The notes: generated by a model from the letters alone, not told the origin. 64,000 nt of DNA from Chloroflexota bacterium (GCA_022573285.1 JACZUF010000004.1:40139-104138); one strand, 5' to 3'; positions 33,926-43,716 are shown, counted from the stretch's first letter. Numbers and translations are program-made.

Positions 33926-34978
33926 ATGCCCGTTTTCACGCCCGAATACCTGCACAAAGTCGCCTACCACATCTACCGCGCCAAGGGCACTCCCGACGAT
34001 GAAGCAGAGGTCGTGGCAACCCATCTGGTCAAGGCCAACCTGACCGGCCACGACTCCCACGGCGTGATCCAAATACCCACCTACGCCGAGCGCATCGACG
34101 CCGGGCATATCGTTCCCGGCGCGCCTTTCGATGTGCTGAAGGAAGCCCCCTGCACCGCGGTCATCGACGGCAACTGGGGGTTCGGCTTCGTGGTCACCGA
34201 GAAGGCCACCCGCATGGCCATCGAGAAGGCCAAGACCAACGGCGTCGCGGCCATCACCGTCCGCCGTCAGAGCCACATCGGCCGGTTGGGCGACTACCCC
34301 ACCATGATGGCCGCCGACGGGATGATCGGCATGATCACCGCCGACTCGGGCGCTGGGCCCAAGGCCGTGGCCCCCTTCGGCGGACGGGCCCGCAAACTGG
34401 GCACCAACCCGATCTGCATCTGCATGCCCAGCAACCTGGACGGGCCGGTCTTGATGGACATGGCGACCAGCACCGTGGCCCTGGGCAAAGTCGCGCTGGC
34501 CCGCAACCGGAAACAGGATATTCCCCTGGGCTGGATCGTGGACAAAGACGGCAACCCCACCACCGACCCCAACGACTACTACTCCGGCGGGGCCCTCCTG
34601 CCGGTGGGGGTGGACCAAGGCCACAAGGGCTACGCCCTCTCGTTCATGGTGGAGGTATTCTCCGGCCTGCTCACCGGCCTGGGCTTCGGCATCGACCCCG
34701 AGGCCCGGCACAACGACGGCGTGTTCATCGCCGCCTTCAATTTGGAGCACTTCCGGCCCCTGGAAGAGTTCAAGAAAGAAATCGGCGAGTTCGTCGAGTT
34801 CGTCAAGGACTCCCCGCCCGCGGCCGGATTCAAAGAGGTGCTCTATCCCGGCGAGATCGAGTGGCGTAACGAGCAGACCCGCCGCAAAGAGGGTATCTTC
34901 GTGGAAGACGAGACCTGGGAGCAGATCAGCGGCCTGATGCAGTCTCTGAATGTTGAGCAGGAAGTGGGCCGGCCGTAG
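33926..34978 (+). CDS. Ldh2-family malate/L-lactate (ureidoglycolate-type) dehydrogenase
   Basis: NAD(P)-dependent 2-hydroxyacid dehydrogenase of the Ldh2/YlbC fold, unrelated to ordinary LDH/MDH. ANLTGHDSHGVIQIPTY has the catalytic His of the family, then RRQSHIGRLGDYPTMMAADG, APFGGRARKLGTNPI (nucleotide binding) and DQGHKGYALSFMVEVFSGLLTG. 350 aa, normal. GAGG precedes the ATG. Substrate (malate, lactate, ureidoglycolate, sulfolactate) cannot be told. Confidence 0.88.
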   Translation: MPVFTPEYLHKVAYHIYRAKGTPDDEAEVVATHLVKANLTGHDSHGVIQIPTYAERIDAGHIVPGAPFDVLKEAPCTAVIDGNWGFGFVVTEKATRMAIEKAKTNGVAAITVRRQSHIGRLGDYPTMMAADGMIGMITADSGAGPKAVAPFGGRARKLGTNPICICMPSNLDGPVLMDMATSTVALGKVALARNRKQDIPLGWIVDKDGNPTTDPNDYYSGGALLPVGVDQGHKGYALSFMVEVFSGLLTGLGFGIDPEARHNDGVFIAAFNLEHFRPLEEFKKEIGEFVEFVKDSPPAAGFKEVLYPGEIEWRNEQTRRKEGIFVEDETWEQISGLMQSLNVEQEVGRP

Positions 34979-35023
34979 CCAGGCGATTCCGTAGCCGGTC
35001 AATCGATGTAACGGGTGAAATAG

Positions 35024-35641
35024 ATGAGTGGTCAAAAGATCAGGGAGACCTACCTGGAAGCTGGGGAGTTCTTCGGCCGCGTGGTGGACCAGGTGGACAT
35101 CGACGGGTGGGAAGCGCCCGCCCTGGGAGAGTGGTGCGTCCGCGACCTGACCGGGCACACCCACCGCGCCCTCACCACCGTGCTGACCTACTCCGCGAAA
35201 CCGGGGGACAAGGTTGAACTGGAACGGCCGGTGGATTACTTCTTGAAAGCCTTTGAATCCGTGGCCGACCCCAAGCAGGTGGCCGAGCGGGGACGGGCCG
35301 CCGGGCTGGAGATAATCGACGACCCCAAGATGATGGTCCGCGGCTTCGCCATGTACGTAAAGAACAAGCTGGACGAGCTGAGCGACGACCACATCATGGC
35401 CACGCCGGTGGGCGGGATACGGCTCATTGACTACCTCCCCACCCGGACCTTCGAGTTGATCATCCACACCATGGACCTGGCCATCGCCCTGGGCGTGAAC
35501 GACGAACCCCCCGAGAACGGCCTCGAAACAACCATTCAGATACTGGGCCAACTGGCCCTGTACCGGGGCCACGCCCCCGGCCTCATCCTGGCGGCCACCG
35601 GACGGCACGTCCTGCCAGACGGGTTCTCGGTGTTGAGCTAG
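35024..35641 (+). CDS. maleylpyruvate isomerase-like (DinB fold) protein
   Basis: Four-helix DinB/MDMPI-like protein, 205 aa. EWCVRDLTGHTHRALTTVLTY provides the first metal His, and PTRTFELIIHTMDLAIALG the later His of mycothiol-dependent maleylpyruvate isomerase-type proteins. The family name does not imply mycothiol in this organism. It lies 45 bp behind the Ldh2 gene, so probably co-transcribed. Confidence 0.8.
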   Translation: MSGQKIRETYLEAGEFFGRVVDQVDIDGWEAPALGEWCVRDLTGHTHRALTTVLTYSAKPGDKVELERPVDYFLKAFESVADPKQVAERGRAAGLEIIDDPKMMVRGFAMYVKNKLDELSDDHIMATPVGGIRLIDYLPTRTFELIIHTMDLAIALGVNDEPPENGLETTIQILGQLALYRGHAPGLILAATGRHVLPDGFSVLS

Positions 35642-35780
35642 GGCTGGCCCCGGCCTGCTCCCTCACGTCATCTTTACCGGTCACCGCCTGCTTCCGGTCA
35701 AGCTGATTCCTGGCCCGAATGACCGATGAAAGCCTGCCAAGGGCCGGCCCAACCCCACCGCCTACAGCCCTCCCTCCGCG

Positions 35781-35809
35781 TTGCCCGGTCCGAGGCTGTA
35801 TGCTATAAT
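35781..35809 (+). promoter_or_regulatory. rpsO promoter
   Basis: TTGCCC, 17 bp, TATAAT. A perfect -10, 47 bp before the rpsO start codon. Confidence 0.75.
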
Positions 35810-35856
35810 CCAGCGGACGTAAAAGAAGAGGAAAGAGAGAAGCGAACACACATCTA

Positions 35857-36123
35857 ATGCTAGACGGAGAGACTAAAGCGCGGATTATCAAGGAGTACCA
35901 GATCAACGGCAAAGACACCGGCTCAGCCGAAGTCCAAGTCGCCGTACTAACGGAAAACATCAAAGCGCTCACCGGCCATCTGCGGGAACACAAAAAGGAC
36001 GTTCACTCAAGGCGCGGACTCCTTGGCATGGTTTCCCAGAGGCGGAGACTCCTCAAGTACCTCAACGCGGAAGACGTAAACCGCTACCAGACACTTATCG
36101 CCCGGCTTGGCCTGCGGCGTTAA
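35857..36123 (+). CDS. rpsO: 30S ribosomal protein S15
   Basis: 88 aa. [48 protein letters not shown] is the S15 signature. Binds 16S rRNA early in 30S assembly. Followed by a terminator-like hairpin and pnp, the classic rpsO-pnp order. Confidence 0.97.
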   Translation: MLDGETKARIIKEYQINGKDTGSAEVQVAVLTENIKALTGHLREHKKDVHSRRGLLGMVSQRRRLLKYLNAEDVNRYQTLIARLGLRR

Positions 36124-36133
36124 GCCCCCTCAG

Positions 36134-36158
36134 AACAACACCCTGGTAGGGTGTTGTT
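36134..36158 (+). terminator. hairpin between rpsO and pnp
   Basis: AACAACACCCT-ggt-AGGGTGTTGTT then TCTCGTC. An 11-bp stem with a short T-rich tail; probably a partial terminator or an RNA-processing site that sets the rpsO/pnp ratio. Confidence 0.75.
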
Positions 36159-36227
36159 TCTCGTCTAGCTCTCACCCCATCTATCGATTGCGCACGCTTT
36201 TTATTGCGAGGTTGCCCTAGGCACATT

Positions 36228-38501
36228 ATGGCTACAGAATTATCTATTCCCACGTCGGTCGAGCGCCAGATCGACGGCAAAACCCTTACCATCGAGACAG
36301 GGAGACTGGCTAACCAGGCCCACGGCAGCGTGACTGTCACCTACGGCGAGTCCATCGTCCTGGCGACGGTCGTGATGTCCAGCAGGCCCCGGGCCGAGGA
36401 CATCGACTTCCTACCCCTCACCGTAGACTACGAAGAACGTCTCTACGCCGCCGGAAAGATCCCCGGAAGCTTCTTCCGCCGGGAGGGCCGCCCCGGACAG
36501 GACGGCGTCCTGGCCGCCAGGATGACCGACCGTTCCATCCGGCCGTTGTTCGCCAAGGGGCTGCACAACGACATCCAGATCACTCTGACGGTGCTCTCCG
36601 CCGACCAGGAGAACCCACCCGAGATTCTGGGCATGATCGGCGCCTCCGCCGCCATCTCCCTCTCCCAGATCCCCTTCAACGGTCCCATCGCCTCCTGCCG
36701 CATCGCTTATCTGGAGGGTGAATACATCATTCACCCGTCCTATGCGCAGAGCAAAGAGAGCAAGTTGAGCATGGTGGTCAGCAGCTCCCGGGACGCGATC
36801 CTGATGGTCGAAGCCGGCTCCGATGAAGTCTCGGAAGAGATCATCCTGGAAGCCATCAAGAAGGCCCAGGAGGCCAACAACAGCACCATCGATATGATCG
36901 AAGACCTGACCCGTCAGGTGGGCAAGCCCAAGATCGACGCCGAATACGACCAGGCCGGGGCCGACGCCCTCGCCGCCAAGATCAAGGAGATCATCGGCTC
37001 CGGGTTCGACGACCTGCTAAGCCGCAACCCCGGCATGTACGAGATGGACGACGGAGAGAAAGAGCTTTCTTCCAAAGTGTCAGAACAACTTAGCGAGGAA
37101 TACTCCCGAAACGCCATCGCCGACGGTTTTAAAAGCGTATTCCGAGAGGCCGTGAGAAGCCGCATCCTGCAACAGCACGTACGGTCGGACGGACGGGCAT
37201 TGGACCAAGTACGCCCGATCTCCTGCGACACGGGCATCCTGCCCCGCACCCACGGCACGGGACTCTTCACCCGCGGCGAAACTCAGGTCCTGTCCATCTT
37301 GACCGTGGGCTCTCTTGCCATGCGCCAGACCCTGGACACCGTCGGCCCCGACGGCACCAAGCGGTTCATGCACCATTACAACTTCCCGTCATTCTCCACC
37401 GGAGAAGCCCGGCGCGTCATGTCCCCAGGACGGCGCGAGATCGGACACGGGGCTTTGGCCGAACGGGCGATCCTGCCGGTCCTCCCATCGGAGGATGACT
37501 TTCCCTACGCCATCCGCATCGTCTCCGAATGCCTCAGTTCCAACGGCAGCACGTCCATGGGCAGCGTCTGTGGCTCCTCTCTTGCACTGATGGACGGGGG
37601 TGTCCCCATCAAGGCGGCGGTGGCCGGTATCGCCATGGGCCTGATCACCGGCGAAGACGGCGAATATGCCATCCTGAGCGACATCCAGGGTGTCGAAGAC
37701 TTCCTTGGCGATATGGACTTCAAAGTGGCGGGCACCGCCGACGGCGTGAACGCCCTCCAGATGGACGTCAAGACCCCTCATCTGACCTACGACATCCTGA
37801 AAGAGGCCTTGGAACAGGCGCGTCAGGGACGGCTTCACATAATGGGGAAGATGAACGAGGTCCTCTCCGAGACACGGAGCCAGATGAGCGAACACGCGCC
37901 CAAGATGGTCCGCCTGAAGATCAAGGTCGAGAAGATCGGCGCCCTCATCGGGCCCGGCGGTCGCGTCATCCGGGCCATAATCGAGGAGACCGGCACCACC
38001 ATCAACGTGGAAGACGACGGTTCTGTGACCATCGGCGGCGTCGATCCGGCCATGCTTGAACTGGCCGAATCCAGGGTGGACGCCCTCACCCGCGAATTGG
38101 CGATAGGCGACATATTCACCGGCAAGGTGGTTCGCATCACCAACTTCGGCGCCTTCGTGGAACTGGTGCCCGGCAAGGACGGCCTGATCCGCAACGGCGA
38201 CCTGGGCGAGATGGATGAGGAACTGACCGAGGGTCAGGAACTCACGGTCATCATCCGTGAGATCGACTCGCAGGGACGGGTCAACCTGTCCCGGAAGGCC
38301 CTATTTGGCGACGACAGCCCCCCAGCCCCACGGACCGATTCCGGCCCTCCCCGTGACCGAAGCGGTGACCGGGGCGGACGCGGCGGGTTCGGCGGCGGAC
38401 GCGGCGGTTCCGGCGGCGGACGTGGCGGCCCCCGTAACGGTGGCGGTGGCCGTGGTCCAGGAGGCCCCGGCGGCGGACGATTTCAGGGAGGAAACCGGTA
38501 G
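36228..38501 (+). CDS. pnp: polyribonucleotide nucleotidyltransferase with Gly/Arg-rich tail
   Basis: 3'-5' phosphorolytic exoribonuclease. Start at ATG MATELSIP (36228) rather than the upstream TTG. First RNase PH domain (about 20-225), linker, second RNase PH domain (FTRGETQVLSILTVGS...GSVCGSSLALMDGGVPIKAAVAGIAMGL), KH domain (VEKIGALIGPGGRVIRAIIEETGTTINVEDDGSV), S1 domain (GKVVRITNFGAFVELVPGKDGLIRNGDLG). After the S1 domain an extra tail of about 70 residues is dominated by GGRGG-type repeats, resembling RNA-binding RGG boxes; most PNPases lack this. About 757 aa. Confidence 0.96.
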   Translation: MATELSIPTSVERQIDGKTLTIETGRLANQAHGSVTVTYGESIVLATVVMSSRPRAEDIDFLPLTVDYEERLYAAGKIPGSFFRREGRPGQDGVLAARMTDRSIRPLFAKGLHNDIQITLTVLSADQENPPEILGMIGASAAISLSQIPFNGPIASCRIAYLEGEYIIHPSYAQSKESKLSMVVSSSRDAILMVEAGSDEVSEEIILEAIKKAQEANNSTIDMIEDLTRQVGKPKIDAEYDQAGADALAAKIKEIIGSGFDDLLSRNPGMYEMDDGEKELSSKVSEQLSEEYSRNAIADGFKSVFREAVRSRILQQHVRSDGRALDQVRPISCDTGILPRTHGTGLFTRGETQVLSILTVGSLAMRQTLDTVGPDGTKRFMHHYNFPSFSTGEARRVMSPGRREIGHGALAERAILPVLPSEDDFPYAIRIVSECLSSNGSTSMGSVCGSSLALMDGGVPIKAAVAGIAMGLITGEDGEYAILSDIQGVEDFLGDMDFKVAGTADGVNALQMDVKTPHLTYDILKEALEQARQGRLHIMGKMNEVLSETRSQMSEHAPKMVRLKIKVEKIGALIGPGGRVIRAIIEETGTTINVEDDGSVTIGGVDPAMLELAESRVDALTRELAIGDIFTGKVVRITNFGAFVELVPGKDGLIRNGDLGEMDEELTEGQELTVIIREIDSQGRVNLSRKALFGDDSPPAPRTDSGPPRDRSGDRGGRGGFGGGRGGSGGGRGGPRNGGGGRGPGGPGGGRFQGGNR

Positions 38502-38528
38502 CCGGACCCACATAAACTAGCCAGCCAA

Positions 38529-38579
38529 CAGCCCCGTCCTTCCACAGGATGAATTGGAAGGGCGGGGCTGTTTCATTTT
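38529..38579 (+). terminator. pnp terminator
   Basis: CAGCCCCGTCCTTCCA-n10-TGGAAGGGCGGGGCTG followed by TTTCATTTT. Long stem with T-rich tail 28 bp after the pnp stop. Confidence 0.88.
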
Positions 38580-38655
38580 CCGGGATTCACTGGGCTCGAC
38601 CGCATGCTATCATCAGAGGTGAATTGGCTCGATGATTGGAGCTTGGTTGATGGGT

Positions 38656-38757
38656 GTAGGGGCAGGTTTGAAACCTGCCCCTACGTCTCCGATGCCAACT
38701 AACGCGATGTGGCAACGCAACCCGCCCAATCCGCTCATCCTGAGCTTGTCAAAGGGC
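38656..38757. repeat. two dispersed repeats before dapB
   Basis: Hairpin GTAGGGGCAGGTTT-g-AAACCTGCCCCTAC (38656-38684) and a CTCATCCTGAGCTTGTCAAAGGGCG half unit (about 38735-38759). Confidence 0.75.
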
Positions 38758-38799
38758 GTGAATTAGTCACCTTGCTGACCAGCAGAATTAGGAGTCGCC

Positions 38800-39588
38800 A
38801 TGGCGGCAATAAAAGTCGTGATCAGCGGCGCAACCGGCAAGATGGGCCTTGAAACCGTCGCGGCAGTCTCCCGAGAAAGCGATCTTGAATTGGTGGGAGG
38901 TTCCTGCCGGCAGGACCGGGGGCCCACTCTGACTACCCCGTACAGCACGGTGGTCCCCCTTACGACGGACCTGGACTCCTTGCTGGAACAGACACGGCCC
39001 GCCGTGTTGGTGGACTTCACCAACGCCGCCGTGGCCATGGACGCCGCCGCAAAAGCCGCCGCCCGGTCCATCAACATCGTCATGGGCGCCAGCGGGTTCT
39101 CAGAAGACAATCTGAAGCAACTGGACGCCATGGCCAACGACAATGGCGTCGGCATCATCGTGGCGCCAAATTTCGCGCTGGGAGCCATCGTGCTCAAGAA
39201 GCTGGCCGAACAGGCGGCCCCCTACTTCGACTACGTGGACATAATCGAATCCCACCACGAGGCGAAGATCGACTCCCCCTCCGGGTTCGCCCTGGCCTTG
39301 GCGCGCAGCCTGGGCGAGATCAAGCAGTTCACCCGCAACCAGCCGGAGAAAGAGAACCTGGCCAACACCAGGGGCGGCGAGCACAACGGGATCTCGGTCC
39401 ACAGCATCCGCATGCCCGGCAAGAGCGCCCACCACGAGGTGATCTTCGGTGCGGCGGGGCAGACCGTGTCACTGCGCCACGACACCCTGGGCCGCGACTG
39501 CTACATGCCCGGCGTGGTGCGCTGCATCCGCGACGTTGTGACCCTTCAGGGCCTTGTGATAGGCTTGGAGAACGTGCTCGGTCTTTAG
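38800..39588 (+). CDS. dapB: 4-hydroxy-tetrahydrodipicolinate reductase
   Basis: NAD(P)H-dependent step of lysine/diaminopimelate synthesis. VVISGATGKMGLETV is the nucleotide-binding motif (the family GxxGxMG), FTNAAVAMDAAAKA, and ESHHEAKIDSPSGFALALA holds the catalytic His pair and Lys; the usual SGTA is SGFA here. 262 aa. It precedes asd (36 bp) in the same direction, with dapA further on. Confidence 0.95.
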   Translation: MAAIKVVISGATGKMGLETVAAVSRESDLELVGGSCRQDRGPTLTTPYSTVVPLTTDLDSLLEQTRPAVLVDFTNAAVAMDAAAKAAARSINIVMGASGFSEDNLKQLDAMANDNGVGIIVAPNFALGAIVLKKLAEQAAPYFDYVDIIESHHEAKIDSPSGFALALARSLGEIKQFTRNQPEKENLANTRGGEHNGISVHSIRMPGKSAHHEVIFGAAGQTVSLRHDTLGRDCYMPGVVRCIRDVVTLQGLVIGLENVLGL

Positions 39589-39624
39589 TTAGGCACGAAT
39601 CCCAGCGTAGTCAGAGAGACACCA

Positions 39625-40686
39625 GTGCAGTCGCCAACCATCTCCCCGGACCTAACCATCGCTGTCGTGGGCGCCACCGGCGCGGTGGGCGCCGAATTTC
39701 TCCGCATCGTGGAAAGCCGCTATACCAGCCTGCCCAAGCTGAAGTTGCTGGCATCCAGCCGCTCGGCCGGCAAGCGCATCAGCGTGGGCGGGAAAGAACT
39801 GGTGGTGGAGGAAGCCACTGAAAGGTCCTTCGACGGCGTGGACGTGGCCTTCATCTCGGCCAGCTCGGAGGTCAGCCGGCGGCTCGCCCCGGCGGCGGTG
39901 GCCGCTGGAGCAGTGGTCATCGACGATGGTTCCGAATTCCGCATGGATGACACGGTCCCCCTGGTGGTGCCCGAGGTTAACGGCGCGGACGTCGAATGGC
40001 ACCAGGGGATCATCGCCATCCCCAACTGCTCCACCACTCCTTTGGTGATGGCCGCCCACCCGCTGCACCAGGTCAACCCCATCAAACGGATCGTGGCCGA
40101 CACCTACCAGTCGGTCTCCGGAGCCGGCGGCGGGGCCATGACCGAACTGAGAGAACAATCGGAGCGGCTCCTTGACGCCGACTCCAGCACCAGCAAGTCC
40201 GGCAAGGGTCAGATCGCCTACAACGTGGTCCCCCAGATCGACCGGTTCCTGGACACCGGCTACACCTTCGAAGAGCAGAAGATGCGGCAGGAATCCCAGA
40301 AGATAATGCACGCCCCGGACTTGAAGATCTCCGCCACCTGCGTGCGGGTCCCGGTGTACATCTCCCATTCCGCCTCGGTGCACATCGAATTCACCCGGCC
40401 CATGCCCGTGGCAGAGGCCAGAGAGCTTTTGGCGGCCATGCCCGGAGTTACCGTGCTAGACAACCCGGAGGCGGGCGAATACCCCATGCCCTGGGACGTG
40501 GCCGGTGAGGACGATGTTTTCGTGGGGCGCATCCGGCAAGACCTTTCCCATCCCAACGGACTGGTGCTGTGGATCGTTTCCGACAACCTGCGCAAAGGCG
40601 CGGCGCTCAACTCGCTCCAGATTGCCGAAGAGCTGGTCTCCCGGGGCCGGTTGAAGCCAAAGCACGCCAGCGGAGTGACCGGCTAG
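39625..40686 (+). CDS. asd: aspartate-semialdehyde dehydrogenase
   Basis: Makes aspartate semialdehyde for lysine, threonine and methionine. NADP motif VVGATGAVGAEFLRI (14-28), catalytic C135 in IPNCSTTP, YQSVSGAGGGAMTEL, and RVPVYISHSASVHIEF with the base His region. 353 aa. Starts at GTG, 36 bp after dapB. Confidence 0.96.
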   Translation: MQSPTISPDLTIAVVGATGAVGAEFLRIVESRYTSLPKLKLLASSRSAGKRISVGGKELVVEEATERSFDGVDVAFISASSEVSRRLAPAAVAAGAVVIDDGSEFRMDDTVPLVVPEVNGADVEWHQGIIAIPNCSTTPLVMAAHPLHQVNPIKRIVADTYQSVSGAGGGAMTELREQSERLLDADSSTSKSGKGQIAYNVVPQIDRFLDTGYTFEEQKMRQESQKIMHAPDLKISATCVRVPVYISHSASVHIEFTRPMPVAEARELLAAMPGVTVLDNPEAGEYPMPWDVAGEDDVFVGRIRQDLSHPNGLVLWIVSDNLRKGAALNSLQIAEELVSRGRLKPKHASGVTG

Positions 40687-41029
40687 ACCCCAGCGGCAGG
40701 TCGGGGCATTCCTCAGAATTCAAGTCCTCCCGATTAGACATTTGATATCGCCTTTACCCGTCAAACCGTCTTTCCGGCGGAAGCTGGAATCCAGATTGGC
40801 GGACTCGGCTTGTTTCTTGGAGCTCGGTTGAACAGATACAGGGCGGGTTTGAAACCCGCCCTGGTTCATATTCGACAACGTCATTGAAAGAATGGTGGAC
40901 CATCACGCAACTAGCAATGTATCTTTTCTCTCCTCATTCCAGAGGATGCGATATGAGGTATCTGAGGGTATAATGCAACAAATTTCCAAGTCCCAGGCAT
41001 TGCCGCAAAGGCAATTACAGGAGGCGGGC
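40687..41029. repeat. asd-dapA interval with dispersed repeats
   Basis: No gene is seen in 343 bp. It holds an arm of the CGTC(A/T)TTCCGGCGGAAGCTGGAATCCAG family (about 40770-40796) and the hairpin GGGCGGGTTT-g-AAACCCGCCC (40841-40861). The last 100 bases form the leader of dapA. Confidence 0.7.
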
Positions 41030-41926
41030 ATGGCAGAGATAGGAAGGCTTCTCACAGCGATGGTTACCCCCTTTGACGACCAGGGTGCGGTCGACTACGA
41101 GCAGGCCAAGCGGCTCGCCCATGCCCTTCTGGACTCGGGCAGCGACGGCGTGGTCCTGTCCGGCACCACCGGCGAATCGCCCACCTTGACCACCGACGAG
41201 AAGATGCGTCTATTTAGCGAGGTCAAAGAGTCGATCGGAGACAAAGGCGTGGTCATCGCCGGCACCGGTACCTACAGCACCGCCGAGAGCATCAAGCTAA
41301 GCCAGGAAGCCGAGAAACAGGGCGTCGACGGCCTGCTGCTGGTGGTGCCCTACTACAACAAACCCCCGCAGGAGGGTATCTACCAGCACTTCAAGGCGAT
41401 CGCGGGTAAGACCAACCTGCCTTGCATCGTCTATAACATCATGGGCCGCACCGGCGTCAACATGACCGACGAAACGACCATCCGGCTGAGCCAGATCGAC
41501 AACATCGTCGGCACCAAGGAAGCCAGCGGCGACCTGAACCAGATCGCCCGCATCATCGGCGGCGTCAGTCCCGGATTCAAAGTCTGGAGCGGCGACGACA
41601 ACCAGACCTTCTTGATCATGTCCATCGGCGGCTACGGCGTGGTCAGCGTCGCGTCCCACCTGGTCGGGAACCAGATCAAGCACATGATGGGCCTGCTGTT
41701 GGAGGGCGACATCGAAGGTGCGGCCTCCGAGCACCGCCGCCTGCTCCCCATCTTTAACGGCATTTTCATCGAGTCCAACCCCATCCCGGTGAAATACGCG
41801 GTGAACCGCATCGGCATCAAGGTGGGCGGTCCCAGGCTACCCATGGTGCCCCTCAGTGAAAAGGCCGTCGCCCAGATCGACAAATTGCTGGAGCAGTACG
41901 AGATAGACCTGCCCGTCTCCGCCTGA
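41030..41926 (+). CDS. dapA: 4-hydroxy-tetrahydrodipicolinate synthase
   Basis: TIM-barrel aldolase condensing pyruvate and aspartate semialdehyde. Start at MAEIGRLL (41030), with AGGAGG 4-9 bases upstream; the track start is longer. SGTTGESPTLTTDEK, VPYYNKPPQEGIYQHF, YNIMGRTGVNM, and the Schiff-base Lys in GTKEASGD. 298 aa. Completes the dapB-asd-dapA set, separated from asd by repeats. Confidence 0.96.
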   Translation: MAEIGRLLTAMVTPFDDQGAVDYEQAKRLAHALLDSGSDGVVLSGTTGESPTLTTDEKMRLFSEVKESIGDKGVVIAGTGTYSTAESIKLSQEAEKQGVDGLLLVVPYYNKPPQEGIYQHFKAIAGKTNLPCIVYNIMGRTGVNMTDETTIRLSQIDNIVGTKEASGDLNQIARIIGGVSPGFKVWSGDDNQTFLIMSIGGYGVVSVASHLVGNQIKHMMGLLLEGDIEGAASEHRRLLPIFNGIFIESNPIPVKYAVNRIGIKVGGPRLPMVPLSEKAVAQIDKLLEQYEIDLPVSA

Positions 41927-41933
41927 CCGGTAC

Positions 41934-42093
41934 GTAGGGGCGGGTTTCCAACCCGCCCTAGCGCTGGTAAACCAGGCTCCTATCGGCCAAGACCTTCGTG
42001 GGCGAACATGCCTCTCCCCAGTGGCTCCTTCGTTTCGACAACCGCAGTGGCAAAGTAAAAGGGCATCCCGATTCCATCGGGATGCCCCTACGT
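41934..42093. repeat. two GTAGGGGC-type hairpins
   Basis: GTAGGGGCGGGTTTCCAACCCGCCCTA (41934-41960) and GGGCATCCCGAT-tcc-ATCGGGATGCCC with CTACG after it (42061-42093, perfect 12-bp stem). They sit between the convergent dapA and purA and may serve as bidirectional terminators. Confidence 0.75.
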
Positions 42094-42143
42094 GGGATTG
42101 ACCTCACTCCCCCAAGGTCGAAAGACGGTTTAAAAAGGACCGA

Positions 42144-43430
42144 TTAAGTAAAAACCGGCTCCACCTGAATGGTCTCGGCGCGGCTGGGGCCGGTGGATAT
42201 GATCTGGACCCGGCATCCCACCAGTTCTTCGATCCGCTTCACGTAGGCCAACGCATTGTCGGGAAGTTGGGACAACTTGGTGGCGCTGGCGGTAGGTTGG
42301 TCCCAGCCGGGGAGTTCCTCGTAAATAGGTTCGCAGCGGGCCAACAATCCGGTGTTGGCCGGGAAGCGGTCCAAACGCTCGCCGTTCACCATGTAGCCCA
42401 CGCACACCTTGACCGTCTTGAAACCGTCGAGAATGTCCAGGCGGGTCAGCACCAGTCCGGTGAATCCGTTGACCAACTGGCTGTACTTCCCAGCCACTCC
42501 GTCGAACCAGCCGATGCGCCGCGCCCGGCCGGTGGTGACGCCGAACTCCTGGGCCTTCTCCCGTATCACCGATGCCTCTTCGTCATGGATCTCCGAGGGC
42601 ATGGGGCCGCCGCCCACCCGGGTGGAATAGGCTTTGAACACGCCCAACACTCCCTTGATGGCCTGGGGGTTTAACCCCAACCCGGTGCAGGCGCCGCCGA
42701 TGGATGGCGACGAAGAGGTCACGTAGGGGTAGGATCCGTGGTCGATGTCCAGAAGCGTGCCCTGGGCGCCCTCCAGCAATACCCTTTTGCCCTGGGCGAG
42801 CAAGTCCTGGATCAGTTGCTCGGTGGGCTTGGCAAAGGGCGCCAGTTGGTCGGCCCAGATGCGGCACTTGGCCAGCACGTCATCCAAGGCCAGAGGCTCG
42901 CCGCCGTAGATCTTGGTGATCAGGGCGTTCTTGTGTTTCAGGGTCTGTTCCACCATGGGCACCAGGGCGTCCCAGTCCAACAGGTCGCCGACCCTGATCC
43001 CCGCGCGGCCCGTCTTGTCCACATAGGCCGGGCCGATTCCCCGGCCGGTGGTGCCGATGGCCGCATCGCCTCTGGCCTCCTCCTCCAGGTGGTCGAGGAC
43101 GATGTGGTAGGGCATGATGACGTGGGCGCGCTCGCTGATATAGAGCTTGCTGGTGTCGATACCCCGAGCGGCGATCTCGGCAAGCTCGTTGACCAACACA
43201 TCGGGGTCGACAACCACCCCGTTGCCGATGATGCCGTAGACATTCGGCCAGCAGATGCCGGCGGGCACCAGATGTAACTGGAAAGTTCCCTTATCGTTGA
43301 CGACCGTATGACCGGCGTTGTTGCCGCCCGCATAACGGACTACGCTGTCAACGTCTCCGGCAAGGTAGTCGATCACCTTCCCCTTGCCCTCGTCACCCCA
43401 TTGGCCGCCGATCACGGCATATGCCGGCAT
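42144..43430 (-). CDS. purA: adenylosuccinate synthetase
   Basis: GTP-dependent first step from IMP to AMP. VIGGQWGDEGKGKVIDYLA at the N-terminus with the catalytic Asp, GGNNAGHTV with the catalytic His, GTTGRGIGPAYVDKTGRAGIRVGDL, and GVVTTGRARRIGWFD-type block (FGVTTGRARRIGWFDG). 428 aa, normal. Confidence 0.97.
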   Translation of the reverse strand: MPAYAVIGGQWGDEGKGKVIDYLAGDVDSVVRYAGGNNAGHTVVNDKGTFQLHLVPAGICWPNVYGIIGNGVVVDPDVLVNELAEIAARGIDTSKLYISERAHVIMPYHIVLDHLEEEARGDAAIGTTGRGIGPAYVDKTGRAGIRVGDLLDWDALVPMVEQTLKHKNALITKIYGGEPLALDDVLAKCRIWADQLAPFAKPTEQLIQDLLAQGKRVLLEGAQGTLLDIDHGSYPYVTSSSPSIGGACTGLGLNPQAIKGVLGVFKAYSTRVGGGPMPSEIHDEEASVIREKAQEFGVTTGRARRIGWFDGVAGKYSQLVNGFTGLVLTRLDILDGFKTVKVCVGYMVNGERLDRFPANTGLLARCEPIYEELPGWDQPTASATKLSQLPDNALAYVKRIEELVGCRVQIISTGPSRAETIQVEPVFT

Positions 43431-43490
43431 CCCTAATAGCCCGCCTTACAAAAAACATACCCGTCCCCAGGAAAAGGGAGGAGCTAAACG

Positions 43491-43519
43491 AGTATAGCAA
43501 AATCATTTTCCATGGGAAA
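43491..43519 (-). promoter_or_regulatory. candidate purA promoter
   Basis: On the minus strand TATACT (complement of 43491-43496) with a 17-bp spacer to a poor -35 (TTTCCC). About 60 bp before purA. Confidence 0.4.
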
Positions 43520-43716
43520 GTGAGGGCAAGCAAGGCAGTTAGGTCTCAGATTCCTGGGCCATCTTGCCGAGGCGTATAAAACGGGCGCGGTTGCCGATTT
43601 GACACCCAATTCCGGCCCCGGCAGTAGTCGCCGCGCCCCGCTCAAGGGTAGAATGGACCTGCGCCATACCAGCCCAAATCAAATCCGCCCGGACCAGGCA
43701 GGAACGAATTTTCACC

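Noticed and set aside
33896-35608. 570-aa minus-strand ORF
   Set aside because: Antisense shadow of the Ldh2 gene and the DinB-like gene; composition is Gly/Val/His-rich without any fold motif, as expected of a GC-rich reverse frame.
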